Below the pieces are notes generated by a model. That model saw only the letters and a list, made by a program, of their open reading frames with translations. It did no database searches and was not told the DNA's origin. From Microbacterium sp. LKL04 (GTDB lineage Bacteria; Actinomycetota; Actinomycetes; Actinomycetales; Microbacteriaceae): a stretch of DNA of 64,000 nucleotides. The position numbers and the translations under genes were made by a program. Of this stretch, positions 18,354 to 26,905 are shown piece by piece. The stretch's first letter is position 1; each line of letters starts with the position of its first letter. The DNA lies in the NCBI RefSeq assembly GCF_900102005.1, contig NZ_LT627736.1:2858024-2922023 (forward strand), given 5' to 3'.

Positions 18354-19013
18354 TCAGCCGCGCAGACGCGTCAGCTGCTTCTCGAGGAACACGCGCACGT
18401 CGCCGAGCTGCTCGGCCGAGACGCTGTGCGCGAGGTTCGGATAGACGCGTCCACTCAGGTCGGTGTGGCTCGGCAGCCACTGCGCCGTGTGATCGACGAA
18501 GCGCGGCGGGATCACCTCGTCGCGCGCGCCGCGGCCCCAGAACACCGGCGGGCGCACCTCGGCCAGCTCGGCATCCCCGTCCGCAGGTTCGGGGAAGGCG
18601 TACCCGGCGAGGCTGACCGCGAACGCGGCGGCCTGCGGTCGCATCCGCAGCATCTGCAGGGCGATGACCCCGCCCTGCGAGAACCCGAGAAGGCCGACGG
18701 ATGCCGCATCCCTCCGCACCTCGTCGACCCACTCCCAGACGGCGGAGGTCGACGCGATGACCTCGCCGTGGTCGCGACTCTCGACGCCGTCGATCGTGAA
18801 CCAGGAGTATCCGGGCATCGGGAAGCGCGGCGCGAGGGGCGCGCGGACGGCGGCCACGACGAACTCGTCGGGCAGGTGCGGCACCAGGCTGAACAGGTCC
18901 GCTTCGTTCGACCCGTAGCCGTGGAGCAGCACCAGCAGCGGACGGCCGCCGCGTTCCTCGGCGGATGCGGACCACAGGACGGCGTCGGGATCGAGCGGGG
19001 AGGCGGCCACCAT
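18354..19013 (-). CDS. Alpha/beta hydrolase (carboxylesterase/phospholipase type)
   Basis: 219 residues. The oxyanion-hole strand is LLVLLHGYGSNEADL and the nucleophile elbow is LLGFSQGGVIAL (Ser in GFSQG). The acid and base lie in WGRGARDEVIPP (Asp) and YPNLAHSVS (His), so the triad is complete. It belongs to the cytosolic carboxylesterase/thioesterase group that includes YpfH and lysophospholipase-like enzymes; the natural ester is unknown. The start at 19013 (MVAASPLDP) is taken because upstream residues are translated from a 15-bp DNA repeat. A CAGGAT hexamer lies 6 nt before it. Confidence 0.85.
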   Translation of the reverse strand: MVAASPLDPDAVLWSASAEERGGRPLLVLLHGYGSNEADLFSLVPHLPDEFVVAAVRAPLAPRFPMPGYSWFTIDGVESRDHGEVIASTSAVWEWVDEVRRDAASVGLLGFSQGGVIALQMLRMRPQAAAFAVSLAGYAFPEPADGDAELAEVRPPVFWGRGARDEVIPPRFVDHTAQWLPSHTDLSGRVYPNLAHSVSAEQLGDVRVFLEKQLTRLRG

Positions 19014-19050
19014 GCGTCCATCCTGCCCCAGCCCTCCGACACGGGCGAGG

Positions 19051-19080
19051 AGACCGCGGGCGGGGAGACCGCGGGCGGGG
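19051..19080. repeat. 15-bp direct repeat, two copies
   Basis: AGACCGCGGGCGGGG occurs twice in tandem in the divergent gap between the hydrolase and Nudix genes. It lies upstream of both promoters and may be a simple slippage product. Confidence 0.8.
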
Positions 19081-19112
19081 CGCCGCGGCATCCGCTCGGG
19101 TATACATGAGGC

Positions 19113-19739
19113 ATGGCCGTCCGCACTCCCGACCCCGACCCGAACGAGCAGGGCGACGAGGGCGCCTCGCGCGATCCGCTGCGCGGGCTGGGGTCCTCGA
19201 TGGGGCGTCCGGGCTCCGCCGGCAACCCGGCGTGGCTGAGCGACGTCGAGCTCGCCGAGGCGCGTCGCCGCCTGCCGATGCTGTACGTCGAGGCCGTGCC
19301 GGTGCGTCTGGACGGTATGGGCGCGGTGACCGACGTCGGCATCCTGCTGCGCGCGACGCCGATGGGCGAGATCTCCCGCACCATCGTGTCAGGGCGCGTC
19401 CGCTACGGCGAGACCGTACGCGACGCGCTGTTTCGTCACCTCGAGAACGACCTCGGCCCGATGGCCTTCCCGCTGCTGCCGCCGCAGCCCGCCCCGTTCA
19501 CGGTCGCTGAGTACTTCCCGATCCCCGGCGTGAGCGCGTTCCACGACGACCGGCAGCACGCCGTCTCGCTCGCGTTCGTCGTGCCGGTGACCGGCACGTG
19601 CGAGCCGCGTCAGGACGCCCTCGAAGTCACCTGGATGTCGCCCGAGGAGGCGTCGTCCGACGCCCTCGCCGCCGAGATGGAGGGCGGCCGCTCGACCCTC
19701 GTCCGGCAGGCACTCGCCTCGGTCGGCGCCCTGCGCTGA
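19113..19739 (+). CDS. Nudix-fold protein of the DUF4916 type with degenerate Nudix box
   Basis: 208 residues. After a disordered N-terminus (1-40) comes a Nudix-like domain. The box reads GRVRYGETVRDALFRHLENDLG: the Gly, first Glu and Arg of GX5EX7REUXEEXGU fit, but the metal-binding Glu residues are replaced by Asn and Asp and the RE pair is RH. Hydrolase activity may thus be weak or lost. DUF4916 is an actinobacterial family; I assign it from memory of the FSLVPV/AFVVPVTG-type core. A TATACA hexamer 6 nt before the ATG predicts leaderless translation. Confidence 0.7.
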   Translation: MAVRTPDPDPNEQGDEGASRDPLRGLGSSMGRPGSAGNPAWLSDVELAEARRRLPMLYVEAVPVRLDGMGAVTDVGILLRATPMGEISRTIVSGRVRYGETVRDALFRHLENDLGPMAFPLLPPQPAPFTVAEYFPIPGVSAFHDDRQHAVSLAFVVPVTGTCEPRQDALEVTWMSPEEASSDALAAEMEGGRSTLVRQALASVGALR

Positions 19740-19776
19740 CCCAGCCCCGCGCGCGACCCGCGCCGCCGCGCGACCG

Positions 19777-20844
19777 TCAGCCGCGCGTGAGGCGCGACAG
19801 CGCCGCGACGAACGCGTCGACGTCGGCCTCCGTGGTGTCGAAGGAGCACATCCAACGCACCTCGTTCTTCGAGGCATCCCAGTCGTAGAAGCGGAACGAC
19901 TCGCGGAGCTGGTCGGCGACGCCGTCGGGCAGCGTCGCGAAGACGCCGTTCGCCTGCGTCGGCTGGCTGAAACGCACGCCGGTGATCGAACCGTCCGCCA
20001 GACCGGCCTCGATCGCCCCGCGAAGTCGCGCCGCCATCGCGTTCGCGTGGCGGGCGTTCCGCAGGTAGAGGTCGTCCTCGTAGAGTGCGATCAGCTGCGC
20101 CGAGACGAAGCGCATCTTCGACGAGAGCTGCATGTTGAGCTTGCGCAGGTAGGGGAGCCCCTGGGATGCCGCCGGGTCGAGCACGACGATCGCTTCGGCC
20201 GCGAGCGCGCCGTTCTTCGTGCCTCCCGCGCTGACGAGGTCGACGCCGGCGTCCTTCGTGAAGGAGCGGATCGGCAGGTCGAGGGCCGCGGCCGCGTTCG
20301 ACAGGCGTGCGCCGTCGAGGTGCAGGCGCATGCCGCGGGCGTGCGCGTGGTCGGCGAGGGCGCGGATCTCGTTAGGCGTGTAGAGGGTGCCGAGCTCGGT
20401 GGACTGCGTGATCGAGACGACGAGCGGCTGCGCGCGGTGCTCGTCGCCCCAGCCCCAGGCCTCCATGTCGACGAGCTCGGGAGTGAGCTTGCCGTCGTCG
20501 GTCGGCACGTTGAGGATCTTGATGCCCGCAACCTTCTCGGGAGCTCCGCCCTCGTCGACGTTGATGTGAGCGGTGGATGCCGCGACCACGGCGCCCCAGC
20601 GGGGGAGCATCGACTGCAGGCCGGTGACGTTCGCGCCGGTCCCGTTGAAGACGGGGTACGCCTGCGCGTCCTCGCCGAAGTGACGCGCGAAGACCTCCTG
20701 CAGGCGTGCGGTGTACACGTCCTCGCCGTACGCGACCTGGTGGCCGTCGTTCGCGGCGGCGATGGCCGCGAGCACCTCGGGGTGGACCCCGGAGTAGTTG
20801 TCGCTGGCGAAGGAACGGATCGTCGGGTCGTGGAGCGTCGTCAC
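19777..20844 (-). CDS. Low-specificity L-threonine aldolase family protein
   Basis: 355 residues, PLP fold type I. The N-terminus FASDNYSGVHPEVLAAI and the GEDVYTARL segment are family hallmarks. VFNGTGANVTGL binds the cofactor phosphate, LHLDGARLSNAA holds the cofactor Asp, and the Schiff-base Lys sits in SAGGTKNGAL. The enzyme cleaves L-threonine or allo-threonine to glycine and acetaldehyde. Some annotation pipelines call close relatives beta-eliminating lyase. The GTG at 20844 has TAGGCT exactly 6 nt upstream. Confidence 0.92.
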   Translation of the reverse strand: MTTLHDPTIRSFASDNYSGVHPEVLAAIAAANDGHQVAYGEDVYTARLQEVFARHFGEDAQAYPVFNGTGANVTGLQSMLPRWGAVVAASTAHINVDEGGAPEKVAGIKILNVPTDDGKLTPELVDMEAWGWGDEHRAQPLVVSITQSTELGTLYTPNEIRALADHAHARGMRLHLDGARLSNAAAALDLPIRSFTKDAGVDLVSAGGTKNGALAAEAIVVLDPAASQGLPYLRKLNMQLSSKMRFVSAQLIALYEDDLYLRNARHANAMAARLRGAIEAGLADGSITGVRFSQPTQANGVFATLPDGVADQLRESFRFYDWDASKNEVRWMCSFDTTEADVDAFVAALSRLTRG

Positions 20845-20909
20845 CCCCTAAGCCTAGGTCTCACGCCGGTGGGCTTCCCCGTGTCGGAGCCCGGCGATAC
20901 CCTCGCCGC

Positions 20910-22331
20910 ATGAGTGAAGCGACACCGTCGTCGCGCACCGTTCCTCCGGGCGGGATGCGCACGTTCCTGCACGTCCTGGTGAACACGGCCGTCGCGAACG
21001 TCACGACGAGTTTCCTGTGGTTCGCCCTCACCTTCTGGGTGTACCTCGAGACCACGTCCGTCCTGGCCACGGGGATCATCGGCGGCGCTTACATGCTGCT
21101 GCTGGCGATCTTCGGCATGGTCTTCGGCACGCTCGTCGACCGCTTCCGCAAGCACGCCGTCATGGTGTTCTCCGGAGTCTTCACGCTCGCGGCCTTCCTC
21201 GCGGCCGGTGCGATCTACGTGTCCCAGCCGGAGTCCGAGATCCTCGACCTCGGCGGACCGTGGTTCTGGCTCTTCTCCGGCATCATCCTGACCGGCGCCG
21301 TCGTCGAGAACCTGCGCAACATCGCCCTGTCGACGACGGTCACCCTCCTCGTGCCGACCGAGCGCCACGCGAACGCCAACGGCCTCGTCGGGACGGTGCA
21401 GGGCATCGCCTTCATCGTGACGAGCGCCCTCTCGGGTCTTGCGATCGGACTCGTCGGCATGGGCTGGACCCTCGCCGTCGCGATCGCCTTCACCGCCGTG
21501 CCGCTCGTCCACCTGCTCTTCGTGCGCATCCCCGAAGATGCGCCGACGCCCGATCCGGGCTCGAAGATCCTCGACATCCGGGGGGCGGCTGCAGCCATCC
21601 GGGCGGTGCCGGGCCTGTTCGCCCTCATCCTCTTCTCGACCTTCAACAACCTCATCGGCGGCCTCTACATGGCGTTGATGGACCCGTACGGTCTGGAACT
21701 GTTCGACGTGAAGATGTGGGGCGTCGTCCTCGCGGTGACGGCGACGGGGTTCCTCATCGGCGGTGGCATCGTCGCGGCCAAGGGGCTGGGCAAGAACCCC
21801 ATCCGCACCCTGTTGCTCGCGGTCGCCGTCATGGGTCTGCTCGGTGCGGTCTTCACGCTGCGGGAGTGGTGGTGGCTCTACGCGGTCGGGATCTGGGCGT
21901 ACATGACTCTCGTGCCGGTGATCGAGTCGGCCGAGCAGACGGTCATCCAGAAGGTCGTCCCGTTCGAACGCCAGGGCCGCGTCTTCGGAGCGGCCACCGC
22001 GCTCGAGGTGTCGACCGGTCCGATCACCTCGTTCGCCATCGCGCCGATCGCGGAGTTCTGGATCATCCCGTACCTGCGCACCGACGAGGGTGAGCGGACG
22101 TGGTCCTGGCTGCTCGGCGAGGGTGAAATGCGGGGGATCGCGCTGATCTTCCTCGTCGGCGGACTCATCATGGTGGCCGCGGCGCTCGCCGCGTTCCTCA
22201 CCCGGTCGTACCGGACGCTCTCGGCCGAGTACCGCGACGCTCCCGAGACGGCAGAAGCGGATGCCGCGGCCCCGGCCACCGGCATCCCTTCATCGTCGCG
22301 CGAAGCGGCAGGGGGCGTCGCCGCCGACTGA
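20910..22331 (+). CDS. Major facilitator superfamily transporter
   Basis: 473 residues with about 12 transmembrane helices and a central cytoplasmic loop. The A-motif-like FGTLVDRFRKHAVMVF after helix 2 and ERHANANGLVGTVQGIAF in the cytoplasmic loop are typical of MFS drug/metabolite exporters of the macrolide-efflux type. The roughly 45-residue C-terminal tail is low complexity and acidic. No substrate can be assigned. The ATG at 20910 has TACCCT 6 nt upstream; longer in-frame readings overlap the divergent aldolase. A strong bidirectional terminator follows. Confidence 0.88.
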   Translation: MSEATPSSRTVPPGGMRTFLHVLVNTAVANVTTSFLWFALTFWVYLETTSVLATGIIGGAYMLLLAIFGMVFGTLVDRFRKHAVMVFSGVFTLAAFLAAGAIYVSQPESEILDLGGPWFWLFSGIILTGAVVENLRNIALSTTVTLLVPTERHANANGLVGTVQGIAFIVTSALSGLAIGLVGMGWTLAVAIAFTAVPLVHLLFVRIPEDAPTPDPGSKILDIRGAAAAIRAVPGLFALILFSTFNNLIGGLYMALMDPYGLELFDVKMWGVVLAVTATGFLIGGGIVAAKGLGKNPIRTLLLAVAVMGLLGAVFTLREWWWLYAVGIWAYMTLVPVIESAEQTVIQKVVPFERQGRVFGAATALEVSTGPITSFAIAPIAEFWIIPYLRTDEGERTWSWLLGEGEMRGIALIFLVGGLIMVAAALAAFLTRSYRTLSAEYRDAPETAEADAAAPATGIPSSSREAAGGVAAD

Positions 22332-22348
22332 TGCCATGGGTCGGAACG

Positions 22349-22389
22349 GCTTCGGCGCCCGAGTCTCCCCAGAGCTCGGACGCCGAAGC
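22349..22389. terminator. Bidirectional hairpin terminator
   Basis: A 15-nt arm GCTTCGGCGCCCGAG pairs with CTCGGACGCCGAAGC (one C/A mismatch) around an 11-nt loop. It lies between the convergent MFS and DUF6421 genes and can serve both. Confidence 0.85.
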
Positions 22390-22402
22390 GGCTCCCGAAC
22401 GC

Positions 22403-23812
22403 CTAGGCGTCGGAAGCGCGGATGCCGGCGACGCCGGCGATGACGGGACGCATCTTCTTCTCGAGGGCCTCGAAGAACATCGACAGCGGGAATTCGTCGT
22501 CGAGGACCGCGTCGGTGTACCCCTTGGGCGGGCCGGCGAGGATCTCGTCGGACAGCCCGCGGGCCCACTGCGACGCGGGGTGGGGCGTCACGGTCGTGCG
22601 CACGAGGTCGTAGGCGGCGAGCCAGTGCGCCACCTTCGGGCGGTCGATCGACTCCCAGTAGAGCCGGTCGATCGCGTCGCTCAGCGCGATGACGGCGTCG
22701 GCGACGCGGTCCCACTCGAACGCGAGCGAGGTGTCGGTCCAGTGCAGGACCCCGCGCCGGTGCAGCCAGGCGAACAGCAGCTGACCGCCGAGCCCGTCGT
22801 AGTTTCGGACGCGGGTGCCGGTGATCGCGAAACGGAAGATGCGGTCGAAGATGACCGCGTACTGCACGAGGCCGGCGTGCTCGAGCATCTCGCCTTCGGC
22901 ATCCGTCCGCGTCGGCTTCGCCGACAGGTCCTTCTCGATCGCGACGCACTCGCGGAACGCCGTCAGGTCGCAGCGCAGCTCCTCGAGCGAGTACAGGAAG
23001 AACGGCATCCGCTGCTTGATCATGAACGGGTCGAACGGCAGGTCGCCGCGCATGTGGGTGCGGTCGTGGATGAGGTCCCACATGACGAACGTCTTCTCTG
23101 CCAAGCGCTGGTCGTCGAGCAGACGGGCGGCGGCCTCGGGCAGCTCGAGGCGGGTGATCTCGGATGCCGCCCGCACGACGCGGCGGTAGCGTGCGGCCTC
23201 GCGGTCCTGGAAGATCGCGCCCCACGTGAAGGTCGGCACCTCGCGCATGGCGACCGTCTCGGGGAAGAGGACGGCCGAGTTCGTGTCGTAACCGGGGGTG
23301 AAGTCGAGCAGGCGGAACGAGACGAACAGACGGTTCGTGTAGGTCTGCTCGAGCTCGGCGATGAACTCCGGCCAGATCGTCTCGACGAGGACGGCCTCGA
23401 CCTTGCGGTCGCGGGTGCCGTTCTGCGTGTACATCGGGAACACGACGAGGTGTCGGAGGCCGTCGATGCGGTTCTGCTGCGGCTGGAAGGCCATGAGCGA
23501 GTCGAGGAAATCGGGCACCGCGAAGTCATCGGACGCCCACCGGTCGAAGTCGGCGACGCTCGCCTCGAGGTAGGCGGCGTCGTGCGGGAAGGCGGGGGAG
23601 AGGGCACGGATGCCGGCGGTGATCGCCTCGACGTGCGCGCGGGCCGCGTCGTGGTCGGCGGGGTCGGGTACCGAGCCGTCGGTGGTCTGCAGGTCCTGCA
23701 GGGCGGTCGCGGCATCCCGCAGCAGCGCCCAGGCTTCGGAGGTCTCGGCCACGCGGGCGTCTTCGACGACCTCGGGCATTCCGATGATCGTCGATGTGGT
23801 GACGGTGCTCAT
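22403..23812 (-). CDS. DUF6421-like protein of unknown function
   Basis: 469 residues, mostly alpha-helical, with no signal peptide or membrane segment. I recognise it as an actinobacterial family of unknown function (DUF6421, from memory). Notable conserved-looking stretches are FVMWDLIHDRTHMRGDLPFDPFMIKQR, which contains an HDRTH motif and looks like a catalytic or metal site, and YDGLGGQLLFAWLHRRGVLHW. The ATG at 23812 has CGGAGG 5-6 nt upstream. A minus-strand promoter (TTGCAC, 18 bp, TACGCT) lies at 23877-23906. That places a roughly 60-nt 5' leader holding a dyad before the gene. The divergent AsnC-type regulator is the obvious candidate controller. Confidence 0.75.
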   Translation of the reverse strand: MSTVTTSTIIGMPEVVEDARVAETSEAWALLRDAATALQDLQTTDGSVPDPADHDAARAHVEAITAGIRALSPAFPHDAAYLEASVADFDRWASDDFAVPDFLDSLMAFQPQQNRIDGLRHLVVFPMYTQNGTRDRKVEAVLVETIWPEFIAELEQTYTNRLFVSFRLLDFTPGYDTNSAVLFPETVAMREVPTFTWGAIFQDREAARYRRVVRAASEITRLELPEAAARLLDDQRLAEKTFVMWDLIHDRTHMRGDLPFDPFMIKQRMPFFLYSLEELRCDLTAFRECVAIEKDLSAKPTRTDAEGEMLEHAGLVQYAVIFDRIFRFAITGTRVRNYDGLGGQLLFAWLHRRGVLHWTDTSLAFEWDRVADAVIALSDAIDRLYWESIDRPKVAHWLAAYDLVRTTVTPHPASQWARGLSDEILAGPPKGYTDAVLDDEFPLSMFFEALEKKMRPVIAGVAGIRASDA

Positions 23813-23840
23813 GGTGGACCTCCGATCGGTTCTTGACGGT

Positions 23841-23860
23841 TTCCCGGCGCTTAACGGGAA
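23841..23860. promoter_or_regulatory. 20-bp dyad between DUF6421 and lrp-like gene (candidate operator)
   Basis: TTCCCG at 23841-23846 and CGGGAA at 23855-23860 form a perfect 6-bp inverted repeat with an 8-bp AT-rich spacer. It lies in the predicted leader of the DUF6421 gene, 70 bp from the divergent AsnC-type regulator start. Binding by that regulator is inferred. Confidence 0.45.
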
Positions 23861-23876
23861 GATTTCCGGTGATTTC

Positions 23877-23906
23877 AGCGTAGGGCCGTAAGGATCTCGT
23901 GTGCAA
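23877..23906 (-). promoter_or_regulatory. Promoter of the DUF6421 gene
   Basis: On the minus strand TTGCAC (23901-23906) and TACGCT (23877-23882) are 18 bp apart, a good sigma-A type pair. The regulator's own -10 (TAGCGT, 23918-23923, plus strand) lies next to it, so the two promoters are back to back. Confidence 0.55.
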
Positions 23907-23929
23907 CCTGGCTGCGGTAGCGTCGGAGC

Positions 23930-24388
23930 GTGCCCGCAGACGAGACCGACCCCGCCGATTCCGCGATCATCGCTGCGCTCTCGGCCAACGCGAGGGCGAC
24001 GCTCGCGGAGCTCTCCGCCGTCGCGGGGCTGTCGGTGTCGGCGACGCAGGCGCGCGTCCGACGGCTCGAGGCGAGGGGGCTGATCGCCGGCTACCGCGCC
24101 GTCATCGATCCCGAGATCGCGGGCAAGCCCCTCGCGGCGTTCGTCGAGATCACGCCGCTCGACCCCGGCCAGCCCGACAACGCTCCCGAACTCATCGCGC
24201 ACCTCGACGAGATCGAGGCGTGCCACTCCATCGCGGGCGACGCGGCCTACATGCTGTTCGTCCGCGTCGCGACTCCGCGCGATCTCGAGCGGCTGATCCG
24301 CGACATCCGTTCCGCCGCGTCCGTGAACACCCGCACGACGGTCGTGCTGCAGACCTTCTTCGAGCACCGTCCGATCTCGCCCGCCTGA
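23930..24388 (+). CDS. Lrp/AsnC family transcriptional regulator
   Basis: 152 residues. The N-terminal AsnC-type HTH includes IIAALSANARATLAELSAVAGLSVSATQARVRRLEARGLI. The C-terminal RAM effector domain runs from about residue 65 (AGKPLAAFVEITPLD) to the end, with the AGDAAYMLFVRVATPRDLERLI hairpin. Such proteins are amino-acid-sensing octameric regulators that usually control a divergent neighbour, here the DUF6421 gene. GTG at 23930 is preceded at 6 nt by TAGCGT, giving a leaderless transcript. Confidence 0.92.
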   Translation: MPADETDPADSAIIAALSANARATLAELSAVAGLSVSATQARVRRLEARGLIAGYRAVIDPEIAGKPLAAFVEITPLDPGQPDNAPELIAHLDEIEACHSIAGDAAYMLFVRVATPRDLERLIRDIRSAASVNTRTTVVLQTFFEHRPISPA

Positions 24389-24486
24389 CGCCCGCCGGCA
24401 TCCCGTGCCGCGCCCCGTGCGCCATGCGCCCGTGCCGCGCCCCGATCCCGCGGGCGGTGCCGGTGCCCGCGCCCCGGCATCCCCGC

Positions 24487-24568
24487 GCCGAGTCACCACT
24501 CGACTGCCGAGTCACCACTCGAATGCGCGCCACGGGGTGGTGATTCGGCACGTCAGTGGTGATTCGGC
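24487..24568. repeat. Nested palindromic element: two direct plus two inverted 12-14-bp arms
   Basis: GCCGAGTCACCACT occurs at 24487-24500 and 24506-24519; near-perfect inverted copies (TGGTGATTCGGC) occur at 24538-24549 and 24557-24568. The whole can fold as a cruciform with outer and inner stems. It is the only clear structure in the 301-bp gap 24389-24689 after the lrp-like gene. The left part of that gap (24389-24480) is repetitive 'CCGTGCCGCGCCCC' sequence with no gene, and the right part leads to a leaderless promoter. Confidence 0.8.
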
Positions 24569-24689
24569 GGGGACGCCGGCCTGCGCGCGCGTCCCGTCCG
24601 GCACGCGCGCGCAGGCGCGTGCCGCCCGGCTGACTCCCGCGCGCTGTCAAGAGGAGGCGGGACCGGCTCGCCCTGCCTAGCGTGGAGGC

Positions 24690-25634
24690 ATGAGCGACAC
24701 CCCCATCGGCCGCGAGGTCCTCGTCGTCGCGAACAGTCGATCCGGCGCCTCGCTGGGACGGCCCGACCGGGTTCCCGACGTGCGTCGCCGGATGCCGGGG
24801 GCCACCATCCGCGAACTCGCCGAGGACGAGACTCTCGATGACGTCGTGGCCGAGGCCATGGCCGAGGAGGAACCGCCCCGCGTGCTCGCGATCCTCGGCG
24901 GCGACGGGTCGGTCTCGCGAGCGGCGCACCTCGCGCGCCGCCACGACCTGACCCTCCTCGTCCTGCCGAACGGCACCTTCAATCACTTCGCCCGGTCGGC
25001 CGGCATCCCCGACGTCGATGCTGGACTCGACGCCTATGCGGCGGCGAACATCCGGCCCGTCGCGGTCGCCGAGGCCTCGGTGAACGGAGCTGACCCGATC
25101 ACGGTGCTGAACGCCGTCTCGCTCGGGGCGTACCCCGAGTTCCTCGCCGAGCGCGAGCGTCGCACGAGCCTGGGCAAGTGGTGGGGCGGCGCCGTTGCCG
25201 CCTGGAGAGAGATGCACGATGCTCACGCGGTCGACATCGCCCGCGGCGGCAAGCGCGCCTCGGTCTGGTCGGTGTTCGCCGGCGTCGGACCCAACGACCC
25301 CGATCGCATCGCTACGATGCAGCGTGCGACGCTCGACGAGCCCGTCATCGACGTCCGCGTGCACCACGCTCGCGGGACGCGGGCGCGGGCCATCGCGTCG
25401 CTCGCGTTCGGGGAGAAGACCGTCACGATCCTGCGCGCACTCCGCGTGATGCCCCCGGCATCCGACATCGAACGCATCCTCGACGAGGACTTCGAGATCG
25501 AGGTCCGTGCCGGCAGTGCCCCCGACATCTGGGTGCACGACGGCGAGCTCGAAGAGGTGGGGCAGGACGGCTTCCGTCTGCGGGTGCGCGCGGTCCGCGA
25601 GGGCCTGCGGGTCTACCTGCCCGCGCGGGAGTGA
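24690..25634 (+). CDS. Diacylglycerol/lipid kinase-like protein (DAGK catalytic domain)
   Basis: 314 residues. The DAGK nucleotide-binding motif is ILGGDGSVSRAAHLA and the partner loop is LPNGTFNHFARSAGIP. Unlike classic members, the second motif has TFNHFAR in place of TGNDFAR. The family phosphorylates diacylglycerol or sphingoid/isoprenoid lipids at the membrane; the substrate is unknown. The ATG at 24690 is preceded at 6 nt by TAGCGT. A second, more canonical DAGK protein is encoded at 62610-63779. Confidence 0.82.
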   Translation: MSDTPIGREVLVVANSRSGASLGRPDRVPDVRRRMPGATIRELAEDETLDDVVAEAMAEEEPPRVLAILGGDGSVSRAAHLARRHDLTLLVLPNGTFNHFARSAGIPDVDAGLDAYAAANIRPVAVAEASVNGADPITVLNAVSLGAYPEFLAERERRTSLGKWWGGAVAAWREMHDAHAVDIARGGKRASVWSVFAGVGPNDPDRIATMQRATLDEPVIDVRVHHARGTRARAIASLAFGEKTVTILRALRVMPPASDIERILDEDFEIEVRAGSAPDIWVHDGELEEVGQDGFRLRVRAVREGLRVYLPARE

Positions 25635-25642
25635 CGGATAGA

Positions 25643-25666
25643 TCTGGGGGCGGATACATCCCCAGA
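25643..25666. promoter_or_regulatory. Dyad upstream of the two-component operon (candidate response-regulator site)
   Basis: TCTGGGG and CCCCAGA form a perfect 7-bp inverted repeat separated by 10 bp, 40 bp before the histidine kinase start. The dyad encloses GATGTA on the minus strand, which recurs in the dyad before the ABC transporter genes. Autoregulation by the response regulator is inferred. Confidence 0.4.
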
Positions 25667-25705
25667 CGGATGCCTCGGCTCACCCTGACCGCGTAGCGTT
25701 CAAGG

Positions 25706-26905
25706 GTGTTCCGCTCGCTCCGCCCGTACCAGGTCGCCGTCGACGCGTCGGTCGCGGTGCTGTTCGCGCTGGTGTCGCTTCCGTACGAGCTGGGCACGTC
25801 GACCAGTTCGTCGTACGACATCGGCGGATGGGGAGCGATACCGGTCGTGCTGCTCCTCTCCGGCGCACTCGGACTCCGCCGGTTCTCGCCGGGTCTTGCG
25901 CTCGCCGTCGCCTGGAGTGGCGCGATCGTGCAGATGGGGCTCGGACGCGGTCCCGGGTTCGCCGACATCGCGATCTTCGCGGTGCTCTTCGCGACCGCCG
26001 CCTACGGTACGAGGCTGGTGTTCTGGCTCGGTCTCGCCTCGGTGGTCGTCGGCTCGGGCACGATCACGATCTACCTCTTCCGCTGGGCGTTCCTCGGGAG
26101 CGGCTCGCTCTCCGACGTCCCGACGCTGATCTTCGTCCTGCTGGCGGCGCTGTTCGCACTCGGTCTCTCGTGGACCGCCGGCGCCCTCGTCCGCACCGCG
26201 ATGCGCGCCCGCGCCAACCGCGCCGCGCAGTCGCGCGCCGAGGAGCAGACGGTCGCCGAGCAGGAACGCACCCGCATCGCCCGCGACATGCACGACATCG
26301 TCGCGCATTCGCTCGCGGTCATCATCGCCCAGTCGGACGGCGCGCGATACGCCGCGGCATCCGACCCCGACGCCCAGGCCGCGGCGCTCGGCACCATCTC
26401 GTCCACTGCGCGCTCCGCCCTTTCGGACGTGCGCCTGCTGCTCACCCAGCTCCGCCACTCGCAGGCCGAGGGGCCGCAGCCGACGCTCGCCGACCTCGAG
26501 CAGCTCTACGCCCAGGTGCGCGCGGCGGGCGTCGAGCTGCGGGTGGACGTCGACCCGGCGCCGCGCGGCGAGGTCGCAGCATCCGTGCAGCTGTCGGTCT
26601 ACCGCATCCTGCAGGAAGCCCTTACTAACGCGCTCCGACACGGCGCCGCCACCGGCGTCGACGTCTCGCTCGCGTGGCACCCGGATCGTGTCGAGCTGCG
26701 CGTCCGCAACGAGGTCGCCCCCGTCCCCGAGGGAGCGGAGCGGCGCACCGGCGGCCACGGTCTGATCGGCATGCGCGAGCGCGCGCAACTGATCGGCGGT
26801 CGATTGGATGCCGCGGCCGCAGACGGCGTCTTCACCGTCGAGGCCTCGCTGCCCACCGGATCCGCGTCCGAGAACCCCGACCCCCTCGAGAGGAGCGCTC
26901 GGTGA
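25706..26905 (+). CDS. Sensor histidine kinase (NarL-type, HisKA_3)
   Basis: 399 residues. The first 170 contain about five transmembrane helices with little extracellular loop, as in intramembrane-sensing kinases. The dimerisation/phosphotransfer helix has ERTRIARDMHDIVAHSLAVII, with the phospho-accepting His in RDMHD. The HATPase domain includes YRILQEALTNALRHG (N box) and GGHGLIGMRERAQLIGG (G box). Such kinases often respond to envelope stress or antimicrobial peptides. The GTG at 25706 has TAGCGT 6 nt upstream. The stop overlaps the regulator start by GTGA. Confidence 0.92.
   Translation: MFRSLRPYQVAVDASVAVLFALVSLPYELGTSTSSSYDIGGWGAIPVVLLLSGALGLRRFSPGLALAVAWSGAIVQMGLGRGPGFADIAIFAVLFATAAYGTRLVFWLGLASVVVGSGTITIYLFRWAFLGSGSLSDVPTLIFVLLAALFALGLSWTAGALVRTAMRARANRAAQSRAEEQTVAEQERTRIARDMHDIVAHSLAVIIAQSDGARYAAASDPDAQAAALGTISSTARSALSDVRLLLTQLRHSQAEGPQPTLADLEQLYAQVRAAGVELRVDVDPAPRGEVAASVQLSVYRILQEALTNALRHGAATGVDVSLAWHPDRVELRVRNEVAPVPEGAERRTGGHGLIGMRERAQLIGGRLDAAAADGVFTVEASLPTGSASENPDPLERSAR

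Noticed and set aside
19740..19776. CGCGCG-rich stretch between the Nudix and aldolase genes as terminator
   Set aside because: Self-complementarity is only simple GC alternation, with no clear stem and loop.
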